The notes under the pieces were generated by a model, which saw only the letters and a list, made by a program, of their open reading frames with translations, searched no databases and had not been told where the DNA came from. Position numbers and translations under genes: made by a program. This document shows, in pieces, positions 52,578-61,610 of a stretch of DNA of 64,000 nucleotides. How positions within the stretch are numbered: the stretch's first letter is position 1; every line of letters begins with the position of its first letter. This DNA is from Thioclava sp. GXIMD2076 (GTDB lineage Bacteria; Pseudomonadota; Alphaproteobacteria; Rhodobacterales; Rhodobacteraceae), in assembly GCF_037949795.1 (NCBI RefSeq), contig NZ_CP149932.1, positions 558,001-622,000 on the forward strand, given 5' to 3'.

Positions 52578-52672
52578 GTACCCGCACAAATCGGGGCATT
52601 TTCCTGCCCTCCACTGGGCAAACCCTTCCGGCAGGCTTATATCTTTGGCAGCATTTTCAGATGGAGGATCTT

Positions 52673-53329
52673 ATGGGACTGCGCATCAACGATATCGCCC
52701 CCGATTTTACCGCACCCTCGACCGATGGCGAGATCAAATTCCACGATTTCATCGGCGACGGCTATGTCGTTCTCTTCTCGCATCCGCGCGATTTCACACC
52801 GGTCTGCACGACCGAATTTGGCGCCGTCGCGCAACTGGCCGAGGAATGGGCCAAGCGCAATACCAAGGTTCTGGGTGTTTCGGTCGATACGGTCGAGGAA
52901 CACACCAAATGGAAGAATGATATCGAGAGCTTCGCAGGCACCAAGGCCGGCTTCCCGATCATCGACGACACCTCGCTGACCGTGTCGAAAGCCTATGACA
53001 TGCTGCCGGCCGATTTCTACCTGCCCGAGGCCAACCGCACCCCCGCCAACACGGCGACCGTGCGCACGGTCTATATTATCGGGCCGGACAAGAAGGTCCG
53101 CCTGACCATGACCTATCCGATGTCGGTGGGCCGCAACTTCGCCGAGATCCTGCGCGCGCTCGATGCCGTGCAGGCGACCGATGGCGTGCCCTTCGCCACC
53201 CCCGCCAACTGGGTGCCCGGTCAGGACGTGATCGTGGCTCTGTCGGTGTCGGATGAGGATGCCAAAGCCAAATACGGCGATCTGGACATCAAGCTACCCT
53301 ATCTGCGCTTCGCCAAACAGCCGAAGTAA
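52673..53329 (+). CDS. Peroxiredoxin, 1-Cys (Prx6) type
   Basis: 218-residue thiol peroxidase of the Prx6 group. The peroxidatic Cys45 is in FTPVCTTEFG. The long C-terminal domain (DGVPFATPANWVPGQDVIV) is typical, and no resolving cysteine is seen, so glutathione or another thiol reduces it. GGAGG precedes the ATG at 52673. Monocistronic, followed by a strong terminator. Confidence 0.95.
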   Translation: MGLRINDIAPDFTAPSTDGEIKFHDFIGDGYVVLFSHPRDFTPVCTTEFGAVAQLAEEWAKRNTKVLGVSVDTVEEHTKWKNDIESFAGTKAGFPIIDDTSLTVSKAYDMLPADFYLPEANRTPANTATVRTVYIIGPDKKVRLTMTYPMSVGRNFAEILRALDAVQATDGVPFATPANWVPGQDVIVALSVSDEDAKAKYGDLDIKLPYLRFAKQPK

Positions 53330-53336
53330 TCCCCGG

Positions 53337-53363
53337 AAAGCCCGCGCCTGTCGCGGGCTTTTT
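53337..53363 (+). terminator. Terminator after the peroxiredoxin gene
   Basis: AAAGCCCGCG/CGCGGGCTTT stem with a CCTGT loop and a T run, eight bases after the stop. It overlaps the first base of the convergent glycosyltransferase stop region and may serve both strands. Confidence 0.88.
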
Positions 53364-54202
53364 CATTTCGGCTCGGGCAATCCGTAATGGGCCATCATAG
53401 CGGCAATCGCCTCGTCATTGCCCTGCGAATTATCGCTGCGATTGATCGATTTGAGGCTGACCTCCTGCGTGCCGGGCCATTCGATCACACGGGTGCGCCC
53501 GCCCGCATGGCGGATCAACGTGCCCTGCATCCGCGCCATCCAATACATCCAGACATCATCCGCCGTCGGCGCCAACCGCAAAAACAGATCCTCGCGGGTC
53601 ACATCCTCATGCAGGCTACGGGGCGGATAGAGCACACCATGCACACCGGTCAGGAAGATATCCGCCCCGCATCCGGCCTCGCCTATATTTTTAGGCCAGT
53701 CGAGATAGGGTGCGGGCCGCCCGCCGCATAGCGTGAAGCGATGCGCCCGATGGGCGATCACCTCTCCCGGATGGGCGATAGACGCGCGCACCAGCCGTTC
53801 GAGCCAGTCGCGCGGATAATAGACATCGTCATCGAAGGTAACGACGGCCGCCTCCGGATAGGCCAGCAGAGCGGGGATATGCTTTTTGTAGGACCGCCAG
53901 TCCGCGCAGGTGCGGATTGTCAGCCCCTTCGCCTCGAGCGCACGGATCTCGTCGGGCAAGGCGGTCTCGTCGACCTCGGCCAGCCAGAGCACCACCTCAT
54001 CGGGCGTAATGCTCTGGGTCAGAAGCGAGCGCAGCACCAGCACCAGCGCCGGATAGCGCGGCGGGAAGCTGGTAAGCGACACGACAAGCCGGTGCGGCAG
54101 GCCATGCGGTGTCCCCTGCCCTGTGCGCGACGCGATCTCGCGCCGTGCTTTTGCCACGCGCCTGCGCCATTTCAGATAGCGGAACCAGTTCGGCTCAGCC
54201 AT
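53363..54202 (-). CDS. Glycosyltransferase, family-2-like
   Basis: 279 residues. Early RLVVSLTSFPPRYPALVLVLRSLL is followed by the acidic FDDDVYYPRDWL (the D-x-D-like metal/sugar-nucleotide site). The C-terminal WPGTQEVSLKSINRSDN block is of a type found in small bacterial glycosyltransferases. It probably acts on a cell-surface glycan. Donor unknown. Last gene of a four-gene minus-strand block; it overlaps the gene upstream by eight bases. Confidence 0.78.
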   Translation of the reverse strand: MAEPNWFRYLKWRRRVAKARREIASRTGQGTPHGLPHRLVVSLTSFPPRYPALVLVLRSLLTQSITPDEVVLWLAEVDETALPDEIRALEAKGLTIRTCADWRSYKKHIPALLAYPEAAVVTFDDDVYYPRDWLERLVRASIAHPGEVIAHRAHRFTLCGGRPAPYLDWPKNIGEAGCGADIFLTGVHGVLYPPRSLHEDVTREDLFLRLAPTADDVWMYWMARMQGTLIRHAGGRTRVIEWPGTQEVSLKSINRSDNSQGNDEAIAAMMAHYGLPEPK

Positions 54203-54980
54203 CGGGCTGCTCCCATGCCCGCTTCAGCCACGAGACATCGCCGATCCGGCGATACCATTTCCCCCCCTGCCCGTTCAGCGCATCGGTCATCTTGGGATTA
54301 CCGGCAAAACAGACGATCTTCGCACCTGCGGGGAGCGAGGGATCGGCCAGATAGCTCTTCAGCCCCCGCGGCACACAGTCATTCTTGAAACTTACGCACC
54401 AGCCCTTGGGCCAATAGGCCAGATGCCCGTGCTTGGCCAGCTGTGCCGACTGGAACTGCTGGCTGATCTCGTAATCTCGGGTCGCGGCCTCGGGATCGGC
54501 CAGATAGGCATCGAGAATATAGCTATGCGCCCCGATCTCGTAGCGGAAGACCGAACTGTTGCCGACCGAATGCAGGAAAGCATCCCGTGCGCTATTCACC
54601 TTGCGCAGGGGCTTGTGACGGAAGAGATCGTCATCGCGGATAATACGGAACGGGCCCTCCACCTCGAAAAACGGCTCCAGCGCACCGACAACCACCTGAT
54701 CGAGATCGAGAAACAGCGCCGTCCCCGACAGCCCCGCCAGATCCTCGCGGAACAAAGCCAGCTTGCGCCAGCGGGTGTCGGTCTTGCCCTTGGCCAGCCC
54801 CAGCTCGGGCAGCGGCAGCGCCTCGACCGATGCGTCCAGCCCCGTGGCGTCATCGGTAAAACAGATGAAGCGATGCGGCCGGCCAAGGTGTTTGCGCACC
54901 CCTGCCGCCAATCGGTTCACATATTCGGGCCCGTAAAGCGTGCCCCATTTCATGGTGAGGATAAGAACCGGTTTGGTCAT
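54195..54980 (-). CDS. Glycosyltransferase, DXD type
   Basis: 261 residues. The opening VLILTMKWGTLYGPEYVNRL and the acidic LFLDLDQVVVGALEPFF block (DxD) are typical of nucleotide-sugar glycosyltransferases of the GT-A fold. AYWPKGWCVSFKNDCVPRG holds a conserved Cys/Lys region of the family. Likely substrate: surface polysaccharide or lipopolysaccharide. It overlaps the next gene by eight bases, so they are coupled. Donor and acceptor unknown. Confidence 0.78.
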   Translation of the reverse strand: MTKPVLILTMKWGTLYGPEYVNRLAAGVRKHLGRPHRFICFTDDATGLDASVEALPLPELGLAKGKTDTRWRKLALFREDLAGLSGTALFLDLDQVVVGALEPFFEVEGPFRIIRDDDLFRHKPLRKVNSARDAFLHSVGNSSVFRYEIGAHSYILDAYLADPEAATRDYEISQQFQSAQLAKHGHLAYWPKGWCVSFKNDCVPRGLKSYLADPSLPAGAKIVCFAGNPKMTDALNGQGGKWYRRIGDVSWLKRAWEQPDG

Positions 54981-54998
54981 GACAGCCCCCTTTCGGCC

Positions 54999-55790
54999 CT
55001 ATAGGAAGCCCTGCGCCCGAGCTTTCGCGATCTGCAGATCGAGATAGCTACCGGACGGGATCTTTCCCTCGAAATCGCGTTTGGCATGGCGCTCGACCAC
55101 ACTTTTCGACAGATGCACACCATAGGTATCGGGGCCGAAACTGCTGTCATCCAGACGTCCCGGCTCGATGAACTGGCGCACATCCCGCACCGCGACGGGA
55201 TAGAATGCGTCGATCGGCAAGGCGCGCTCGAATGCGCCATGGTTACGCAGAGCGGCGGTAAAGGCACGCGGACCGGTCGATCCCCAGATCCATTCCTCGA
55301 TGGGCAGGCCCCGCCCCAGTGTTCTGATCTGGTATTTCAGGCGTCGCAGGCCCGTCACCTGCGGAGGGATTCCTCTGAACCCCGCCTTGTATTGCATCAG
55401 CTCGCGCGTGACGGCGCTGTCGGAAGGCACCCGCATTACGGCACAATTCACCGAATCTGGCTGCTGAAGCCCGTAGACCCATTCACTGTCAAAGACGAAA
55501 GGACGCAGCGCGATCACATCGAGATCCACCCACATGAACTCGGATCGTCCCATCATGTGATAGCGGAAGAAGTTGGAATGCAGCGAGGGGCTGTTTTCCT
55601 TGGCGTAATAGGAAATCGTCTCGGTCGGCAGGATCTCGTTGGCGTCGCGGTTCTCGAACCCTTTGGGCATATCGGCCAGAGGAGTGTAACTGAAGACCGT
55701 CACGGTCTGATCGAACCGCGCAAAGGACGCCAGACTTGCCCGCTCCATAGGACCTAATTCACCAACCCAAAGGGTCGCCATTTTCGTCAT
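54999..55790 (-). CDS. Glycosyltransferase, DXD type (Lgt5/capsule-like)
   Basis: 263 residues. It starts MTKMATLWVGELGPMERASLASF. The acceptor/donor region includes FRYHMMGRSEFMWVDLDVIALRPF (DxD motif DLD), and a second acidic region DAFYPVAVRDVRQF follows. Similar proteins add galactose or glucose-type sugars to surface glycans. The start could be MATLW (two codons later). It sits 18 bases before the next coupled gene, so it belongs to the same transcript. Donor unknown. Confidence 0.78.
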   Translation of the reverse strand: MTKMATLWVGELGPMERASLASFARFDQTVTVFSYTPLADMPKGFENRDANEILPTETISYYAKENSPSLHSNFFRYHMMGRSEFMWVDLDVIALRPFVFDSEWVYGLQQPDSVNCAVMRVPSDSAVTRELMQYKAGFRGIPPQVTGLRRLKYQIRTLGRGLPIEEWIWGSTGPRAFTAALRNHGAFERALPIDAFYPVAVRDVRQFIEPGRLDDSSFGPDTYGVHLSKSVVERHAKRDFEGKIPSGSYLDLQIAKARAQGFL

Positions 55791-55884
55791 CTTGTTCTGC
55801 TTTCATCGAAAAACGGGACAGTTCCGACTTCCCATACTCCACCTCCGGACGCAATGGGTGCGCATCGCGCCATGGTCTGCGGGT

Positions 55885-56949
55885 TCAGGCGCTCTCCCGG
55901 TGCAGTGCTGCGGTTCGGATATCATCTGGCGCCCTGCCATTCTGCCGCAAAACAGCCGCGGGACAGTGCGAGCCGACGCGCTCGACGAGCCAGTCGATCA
56001 CCGCAGCCCGATCATCTTCCGCCGCACAGTCTAAGCTCTGGACACAGAGGAATTTTACCGCCGGCTCCATATTGGCCCTGATCTTGTCAGCCCCTTCGCC
56101 GCAGCCACAATCTACCTCGTAATGGACACGCTCATTGTGGATCGTAAGCGCCGGATCTGCCCGTAACTCAAGAAGATAAGCCAAAGCTGCAACTTGGAAC
56201 TGGGTATGGTTGCGGAAGCGGAATTTCATTTGGGCACGGAGGATCTCGGGATGCCGCTCATAGAAGTTTCGCTGCGTGGACACGCGCAAGGGATGCGGTT
56301 GGTGACGCGGATTGACAGTATGTGTCTTTTCGCCGACCAGCTGCGCCGAGATAGACGCGCAGATATGCGTATTGGTCTTCTCACGTTGTTTCCGGAATGT
56401 GATCTTACGCAAGAACCGGCGCCAGCGCACCTTGAAACTCTTCCGGTGCTGCAAGACGTAATCGGCGTGGATAACGGGTTTTCCATCCTTGAAGAAATCC
56501 TCAACCGTCACCTCGCGCGTCAGGAAGAAATCGTCGTTGAGATATATATATTTCTCAGCCAATCCCGGAATGCGGTGCAACATGACTTCGATGGAGCGCG
56601 AATTGAACGTTGGAAGACAATTCTCATGCCCTGCAAAAATATCCTTGTGATCGATGATACGGATCTTGCCTGGTGGACAGAGGCCCTCTTTGACAAAATC
56701 GCCCAAAAACTCTGGCGTCTGATCATCCGTAACAAGCCAGATCGTCCGCACATCCGGACAGAATTTCAGGATCGAGGCTATACAGAAATAGATCTCGCCA
56801 ACTTGTTGGAAGCGTGTCGGCAAAAGGCCTTTAGAATGTGCTTTTGCAGCATCCTCGCTAAACTGCGCCCGCTTTCGCAGGTGCTTCGGGTCATTTCCAT
56901 CAACCCAAGAAATAACAGCGTCCAATTCAGGCATTGAGGCTTCCAGCAT
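55885..56949 (-). CDS. Stealth-family phosphotransferase
   Basis: 354 residues of the Stealth protein family, hexose-1-phosphoryl transferases that build or disguise surface polysaccharides. Conserved blocks are CR1 DAVISWVDGNDPKHLRKR, CR2 YFCIASILKFCPDVRTIWLVTDDQTPEF and the acidic YLNDDFFLTREV, then a lower-conservation C-terminus with a CGCGEG. The start is at 56949 (ATG) with an alternative at 56934. The gene is visibly richer in A and T than its neighbours, suggesting transfer. It lies 15 bases downstream of the pnp terminator and heads the four-gene glycan block. Confidence 0.85.
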   Translation of the reverse strand: MLEASMPELDAVISWVDGNDPKHLRKRAQFSEDAAKAHSKGLLPTRFQQVGEIYFCIASILKFCPDVRTIWLVTDDQTPEFLGDFVKEGLCPPGKIRIIDHKDIFAGHENCLPTFNSRSIEVMLHRIPGLAEKYIYLNDDFFLTREVTVEDFFKDGKPVIHADYVLQHRKSFKVRWRRFLRKITFRKQREKTNTHICASISAQLVGEKTHTVNPRHQPHPLRVSTQRNFYERHPEILRAQMKFRFRNHTQFQVAALAYLLELRADPALTIHNERVHYEVDCGCGEGADKIRANMEPAVKFLCVQSLDCAAEDDRAAVIDWLVERVGSHCPAAVLRQNGRAPDDIRTAALHRESA

Positions 56950-56963
56950 CCAGCATCCATCTC

Positions 56964-56998
56964 AAAAAATCAGGCGGCCCCAGCAAGGAGGCCGCCTG
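56964..56998 (-). terminator. Terminator of pnp
   Basis: On the minus strand CAGGCGGCC/GGCCGCCTG (arms at 56971-56979 and 56990-56998) is followed by ATTTTTTG. It ends the pnp transcript and leaves only 15 bases to the start of the Stealth gene. Confidence 0.9.
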
Positions 56999-57027
56999 AC
57001 TAAAGTTTTTAGCATAGATCGCTGGGA

Positions 57028-59172
57028 TCAGTCTGCTTTTTCTTCTTTCTTCTCCGGCGCGACTTCTTCGCCGGTTTCTTGGTCGACCATCTTCATGCCA
57101 AGGCGCACCTTGCCGCGATCGTCGAAGCCAAGCAGTTTGACCTTCACCTCTTGACCCTCTTTGAGGATGTCCGACGGGTGGTTCAGGCGCTTGTTGGCGA
57201 TCTGCGACACGTGCACGAGGCCGTCACGCTTGCCGAAGAAGTTCACGAAGGCGCCGAAATCGACGAGCTTCACAACCTTACCGGTGTAGACCTTGCCTTC
57301 TTCCGGCTCTGCCACGATCGAATAGATCATGTCATAGGCCTTCTTGATGGCTTCACCATTGGCCGAGGCGATCTTGATGATGCCGTCGTCATTGATGTCG
57401 ACTTTCGCGCCCGAGGTTTCCACGATCTCGCGGATGACCTTACCGCCCGAGCCGATCACTTCACGGATCTTGTCGGTCGGGATCTGCATGGTCTCGATGC
57501 GCGGTGCGTGCTCGGAGAACTCGGTGCGGCCGGTGGACAGCGCCTTGTTCATCTCGCCCAGAATGGTCATCCGGCCGTCTTTGGCCTGTGCCAGAGCCTG
57601 TTCCATGATCGCGGGCGTGATGCCTGCAACCTTGATGTCCATCTGCAGCGAGGTGATGCCGTTCTCGGTGCCCGCCACCTTGAAGTCCATGTCGCCCAGG
57701 TGGTCTTCGTCACCGAGGATGTCGGTGAGGACCGCATAGCGACCGTCGTCTTCGAGGATCAGACCCATGGCCACACCTGCCACCGGAGCTTTCAGCGGAA
57801 CGCCCGCATCCATCATCGACAGCGAACCGCCGCAGACCGAAGCCATCGAGGAAGACCCGTTCGATTCGGTGATCTCGGAGACAACGCGGATGGTGTAGGG
57901 GAAGTCGGTCGCAGCCGGCAGCACCGCTTGCAGCGCGCGCCATGCCAGCTTGCCGTGACCGATTTCACGACGGCCGGGCGAGCCCACGCGGCCAACCTCG
58001 CCCACCGAATAGGGGGGGAAGTTGTAATGCAGCAGGAAGTTCGAGCGGTAGTTGCCTTCGAGCGCGTCGATGATCTGTTCGTCATCGCCGGTGCCCAGCG
58101 TGGTCACAACAAGACCTTGGGTCTCGCCACGGGTGAACAGCGCCGAACCATGGGTGCGCGGCAGGATGCCCACTTCCGAGGTGATCGGACGCACGGTGGT
58201 GTTGTCGCGGCCGTCGATACGGGCGCCACCATTGATGATGTCACCGCGCAGAATGCCCGATTCCAGCTTCTTGATGGCCGAGCCGAGATTGGCATCTGCC
58301 AGATCTTCTTCCGACAGCGCTTCCTTGATCGCGGTCACGGCAGCGGAGATCGCATTGGTGCGCTCTTGCTTGTCCTTGATCGCGAAAGCGGCGCGCATCT
58401 GGGTCTCGCCAGCAGCTTTGACCTTGCCATACAGCTCGTCATAGTTCGGCGGAACGAAATCGAAGGGCTCTTTCGCGCAGGCTTCGGCCAGATCGATGAT
58501 CATGTCCAGAACTGGCTGCATCGCGTCATGGCCAAATTTGACCGCGCCGAGCATTTCTTCTTCCGACAGCTCGTAGGCTTCGGATTCCACCATCATAACG
58601 GCGTCTTTGGTGCCGGCGACAACCAGATCGAGGCGCTGCTCGGGGTTGTTGCGCAGTTGGGTCATGTCCTCGCATTCGGGGTTGAGGATATATTCCCCAT
58701 CCACGAAGCCAACGCGGGCAGCCGCGATCGGACCCATGAAGGGCACGCCCGAGATGGTCAGGGCTGCCGAAGCCGCGATCATCGCGACGATATCGGGCTC
58801 GTTGACCAGATCGTGGCTGAGCACGGTGCACATGACCAGAACTTCATGCTTGAAGCCCGGAACGAAGAGCGGGCGGCAGGGACGGTCGATCAGACGCGCG
58901 GTCAGCGTCTCTTTTTCCGTCGGGCGTGCTTCGCGTTTGAAGAAGCCACCCGGGATCTTACCGGCTGCGTAGTATTTCTCTTGGTAGTGAACCGTGAGCG
59001 GGAAGAAATCTTGACCCGGCTTCGGTGCTTTGGCGAAGGTCACGTTGGCCATGACCGAGGTCTCGCCCAGCGTGGCGATCACGGTCCCATCGGCCTGACG
59101 TGCCACCTTGCCGGTTTCCAGCGTCAGGGTCTCTTCGCCCCACTGGATGGATTTTTTAGTAACGTTGAACAT
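57028..59172 (-). CDS. pnp: Polyribonucleotide nucleotidyltransferase (PNPase)
   Basis: 714 residues. A phosphorolytic 3'-5' exoribonuclease with two RNase PH domains, the second with the catalytic region [23 protein letters not shown] domain (about 550-610, [18 protein letters not shown]) and an S1 domain ([31 protein letters not shown]) follow, and the short acidic C-terminus is rich in Glu/Lys. The domain order is complete. In most related genomes it follows rpsO directly; here putP lies between. A strong terminator follows. Confidence 0.97.
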   Translation of the reverse strand: MFNVTKKSIQWGEETLTLETGKVARQADGTVIATLGETSVMANVTFAKAPKPGQDFFPLTVHYQEKYYAAGKIPGGFFKREARPTEKETLTARLIDRPCRPLFVPGFKHEVLVMCTVLSHDLVNEPDIVAMIAASAALTISGVPFMGPIAAARVGFVDGEYILNPECEDMTQLRNNPEQRLDLVVAGTKDAVMMVESEAYELSEEEMLGAVKFGHDAMQPVLDMIIDLAEACAKEPFDFVPPNYDELYGKVKAAGETQMRAAFAIKDKQERTNAISAAVTAIKEALSEEDLADANLGSAIKKLESGILRGDIINGGARIDGRDNTTVRPITSEVGILPRTHGSALFTRGETQGLVVTTLGTGDDEQIIDALEGNYRSNFLLHYNFPPYSVGEVGRVGSPGRREIGHGKLAWRALQAVLPAATDFPYTIRVVSEITESNGSSSMASVCGGSLSMMDAGVPLKAPVAGVAMGLILEDDGRYAVLTDILGDEDHLGDMDFKVAGTENGITSLQMDIKVAGITPAIMEQALAQAKDGRMTILGEMNKALSTGRTEFSEHAPRIETMQIPTDKIREVIGSGGKVIREIVETSGAKVDINDDGIIKIASANGEAIKKAYDMIYSIVAEPEEGKVYTGKVVKLVDFGAFVNFFGKRDGLVHVSQIANKRLNHPSDILKEGQEVKVKLLGFDDRGKVRLGMKMVDQETGEEVAPEKKEEKAD

Positions 59173-59409
59173 TCAGCGTATCCTGTCTGGAAACCTCACA
59201 GGCGTATCCCGTGGGCTCCCGTTTGCATGGCGGCCCCATTGCCGCCGCCCCTCTATCCTGTGCATGTGCCCCGGGGGCTCGGGCGTCACGTCTCAGATGC
59301 ATCGGCTCATACAGGAAAATGCGGCTCAGGGAAAGCAAACTGTGCGACATCGCGTCACCTCTTTGGTTAACGGCCCCGTTAGCGTTTCCCGTGAATCATT
59401 GCCCGCAAC

Positions 59410-59443
59410 AAAAAAGGCCGCAGCGGGGGCTGCGGCCTTTCTG
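59410..59443 (-). terminator. Terminator after putP
   Basis: AAAGGCCGCAGC/GCTGCGGCCTTT (59413-59424 with 59429-59440), loop GGGG, with a long A/T end on the minus strand (TTTTTTGTTG). It stops putP before pnp; the rest of the 288 bases up to pnp hold no gene and must carry the pnp promoter. Confidence 0.9.
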
Positions 59444-59460
59444 TGTTGGAGATGTGGCGC

Positions 59461-60912
59461 TTATTTCGCGCGGAACTCGCCGGAATCGCGGGTGATCAGC
59501 GTCACCACGATGATGGCGATGAAGGCCGCGACGAAACCCGGGATGATCTCGTAGAGGCCGGTAGAGGCGGCAAGCCCAGAATAGATCCAGAAGATCACCG
59601 TGCCCGCCCCCACGATCAGACCTGCCAGCGCGCCTGCGCCGTTCATCCGCGGCCAGGTCAGCGCGAGGATCACCAGCGGGCCGAAGGCGGCACCGAAACC
59701 GGCCCATGCGTTGGACACAAGCCCCAGCACCTCGGAATTCGGGTCCGCCGCGATCCAGATCGCCACAACGCCGACCAGCACGATCGCGATACGGCCCACA
59801 TTCACCAGCGCCCGATCGGACGCCTTGCGGTTCAGCACGATGCGGTAGAAATCTTCCGAGATCGAGGAGGCCGCCACCAGAAGCTGCGAGGAGACCGTCG
59901 ACATGATCGCCGCCAGAAGGGCTGCATAGAGGAAGCCGGTCACCAGCGGGTGGAACAGCAGGTTCGCCAAGAGGATGAAAATGGTCTCGGGATCTTCCAC
60001 GGAGATACCGTTACGCTCGACATAGGCGCGGCCGAAGATGCCCACACCGATCGCGCCAAGAAGCGAGATCGCCATCCAGCCCATGCCGATATTACGCGCC
60101 TTTGGCACATCGGCGACCGAGCGCACCGCCATGAAGCGCACGATGATATGCGGCTGGCCAAAATAGCCGAGCCCCCACGCCATCGCCGAAATCCAGCCGA
60201 TCGCGGTCAGGCCATGGGTCAGCGACAGATAGCCTTCCTGCATGTCGGACAGGCGAGCGGTTGCCTGATCCACGCCATTGCCCTGCCCCATATAAAGGAT
60301 CACGGCAGGCATGATGATCAGCGCGAGCATCATGATGAAACCCTGCACGAAATCGGTCAGCGACACGGCGAGGAAGCCGCCGATGACCGTGTAGACCAGC
60401 ACGATGCCCAAGGTCAGGCAGACGCCCACCATATAATCACCGCCAAAGGCGCTGGCATAGAGCTTGCCGCCCCCCACAAGGCCCGAGGCGGTATAGACCG
60501 CGAAGAACACCACGATGATCACCGCCGACACCATCCGCAACGCGGTGGCATAGGACGGGAAGCGGTTAGCCAGGAAGGCCGGAATGGTCAGGCTGTTGGA
60601 ATAGCGCTCGGTCTGCTCGCGCAGGCGCGGCGCCACGATGATCCAGTTGAACAGCGCGCCGATGAACAGACCGATCCCGATCCATGCGCTGACGAGACCC
60701 GAGGCATAAAGCGCGCCCGGCAGGCCCAGCAGCAGCCAGCCGCTCATATCCGAGGCGCCCGCCGAAAGGGCGGCGACCGAGGGCGGCAGGCTGCGGCCAC
60801 CCAGCATGTATTCCTCGGAATTCGATGTGGACTTGCGCCAGGCGTAAACACCGATGCCCAGCATCAAGATGAAATAGGCGATGAGACTGATCCAGATACC
60901 GATACTCATCAT
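59461..60912 (-). CDS. putP: Sodium/proline symporter
   Basis: 483 residues with about thirteen membrane helices, SSS family. It has the PutP-type N-terminus (YMLGGRSLPPSVAALSAGASDMSGWLLLGLPGALY), GWISAMAWGLGYFGQPHIIVRFMA and the AAIMSTVSSQLLVAASSISEDFY helix-8 block, which matches the conserved sodium-binding region. It imports proline for nutrition or osmoprotection. putA is not nearby. The gene lies between rpsO and pnp and has its own flanking terminators, so it is an independent unit. The spacer to rpsO is AT-rich. Confidence 0.94.
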   Translation of the reverse strand: MMSIGIWISLIAYFILMLGIGVYAWRKSTSNSEEYMLGGRSLPPSVAALSAGASDMSGWLLLGLPGALYASGLVSAWIGIGLFIGALFNWIIVAPRLREQTERYSNSLTIPAFLANRFPSYATALRMVSAVIIVVFFAVYTASGLVGGGKLYASAFGGDYMVGVCLTLGIVLVYTVIGGFLAVSLTDFVQGFIMMLALIIMPAVILYMGQGNGVDQATARLSDMQEGYLSLTHGLTAIGWISAMAWGLGYFGQPHIIVRFMAVRSVADVPKARNIGMGWMAISLLGAIGVGIFGRAYVERNGISVEDPETIFILLANLLFHPLVTGFLYAALLAAIMSTVSSQLLVAASSISEDFYRIVLNRKASDRALVNVGRIAIVLVGVVAIWIAADPNSEVLGLVSNAWAGFGAAFGPLVILALTWPRMNGAGALAGLIVGAGTVIFWIYSGLAASTGLYEIIPGFVAAFIAIIVVTLITRDSGEFRAK

Positions 60913-61136
60913 TTCCCCCTCTGTTTTGTTTGTGCGGTCTGTGGCACGGACCGCCCCGAAAACGAAGAAAAAAGACGGATCACATTGTGCTTATCTCGAA
61001 ATAAGTCAAACCGACCAAATGGACAGAAACAAACAGCCTAAACGAACAGAAATACCCGCGATTTAGACGATTTGTGTTTTTAAAATTATGCCCGAAAAAG
61101 CGGCAAATTGTCACATATTGATTCTACATAGGACGA

Positions 61137-61170
61137 AAAAACAAAACGCCCGCTGAAATCAGCGGGCGTC
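61137..61170 (-). terminator. Terminator after rpsO
   Basis: On the minus strand ACGCCCGCTGA/TCAGCGGGCGT (11 bp, loop TT) followed by TTTGTTTTTT. It ends the rpsO transcript before putP. The stretch 60913-61136 holds the putP promoter region, including the near-palindrome CTTATCTCGAAATAAG (60990-61005). Confidence 0.9.
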
Positions 61171-61200
61171 CCGATCTATTCTGACGATGCGCGGATGCGC

Positions 61201-61470
61201 TTAGCGACGGATACCCAGACGCGCGATGAGCGCTTGGTAACGTGCTTCTTCCTTGCCACGCAGATAGTCCAGCAGCTTACGGCGCTGAGCAACCAGCATC
61301 AGAAGGCCACGACGCGAGTGGTTGTCCTTCTTGTGGGTTTTGAAGTGCTCGGTCAGGTTCGAGATGCGCTTGGTCAGGATCGCAACTTGCACTTCGGGCG
61401 AACCGGTGTCGCCTTCTTTGGTTGCGAATTCTTTGATCAGGGCGTTCTTGTCTTCGACGGTGATCGACAT
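61201..61470 (-). CDS. rpsO: 30S ribosomal protein S15
   Basis: 89-residue S15, binding 16S rRNA and bridging to the 50S subunit. Marks are [38 protein letters not shown] and the C-terminal [29 protein letters not shown] before ATG at 61470 sets the start. In the usual order truB-rpsO-pnp, it would be followed by pnp; here it has its own terminator and putP follows. Full length. Confidence 0.97.
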   Translation of the reverse strand: MSITVEDKNALIKEFATKEGDTGSPEVQVAILTKRISNLTEHFKTHKKDNHSRRGLLMLVAQRRKLLDYLRGKEEARYQALIARLGIRR

Positions 61471-61610
61471 CGGAATCTCCTTGGTTAAGGGTTGGGGCAC
61501 AAGCCGGGATGTCGTCCAGCAGGGTCCATAGAACACGCCTCCCTCAGGGAAGCGATGGGCGCAGTTACACCGAATCGCACCAAAAATAAAGCCCCAATCA
61601 CCGGACCCGG

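Noticed and set aside
57079..59370. Long open frame opposite pnp on the plus strand
   Set aside because: It is the antisense of a conserved GC-rich gene, has low-complexity composition, no Shine-Dalgarno and no family similarity. The same applies to long frames opposite the acyl-CoA dehydrogenase, RND, Pit and putP genes.
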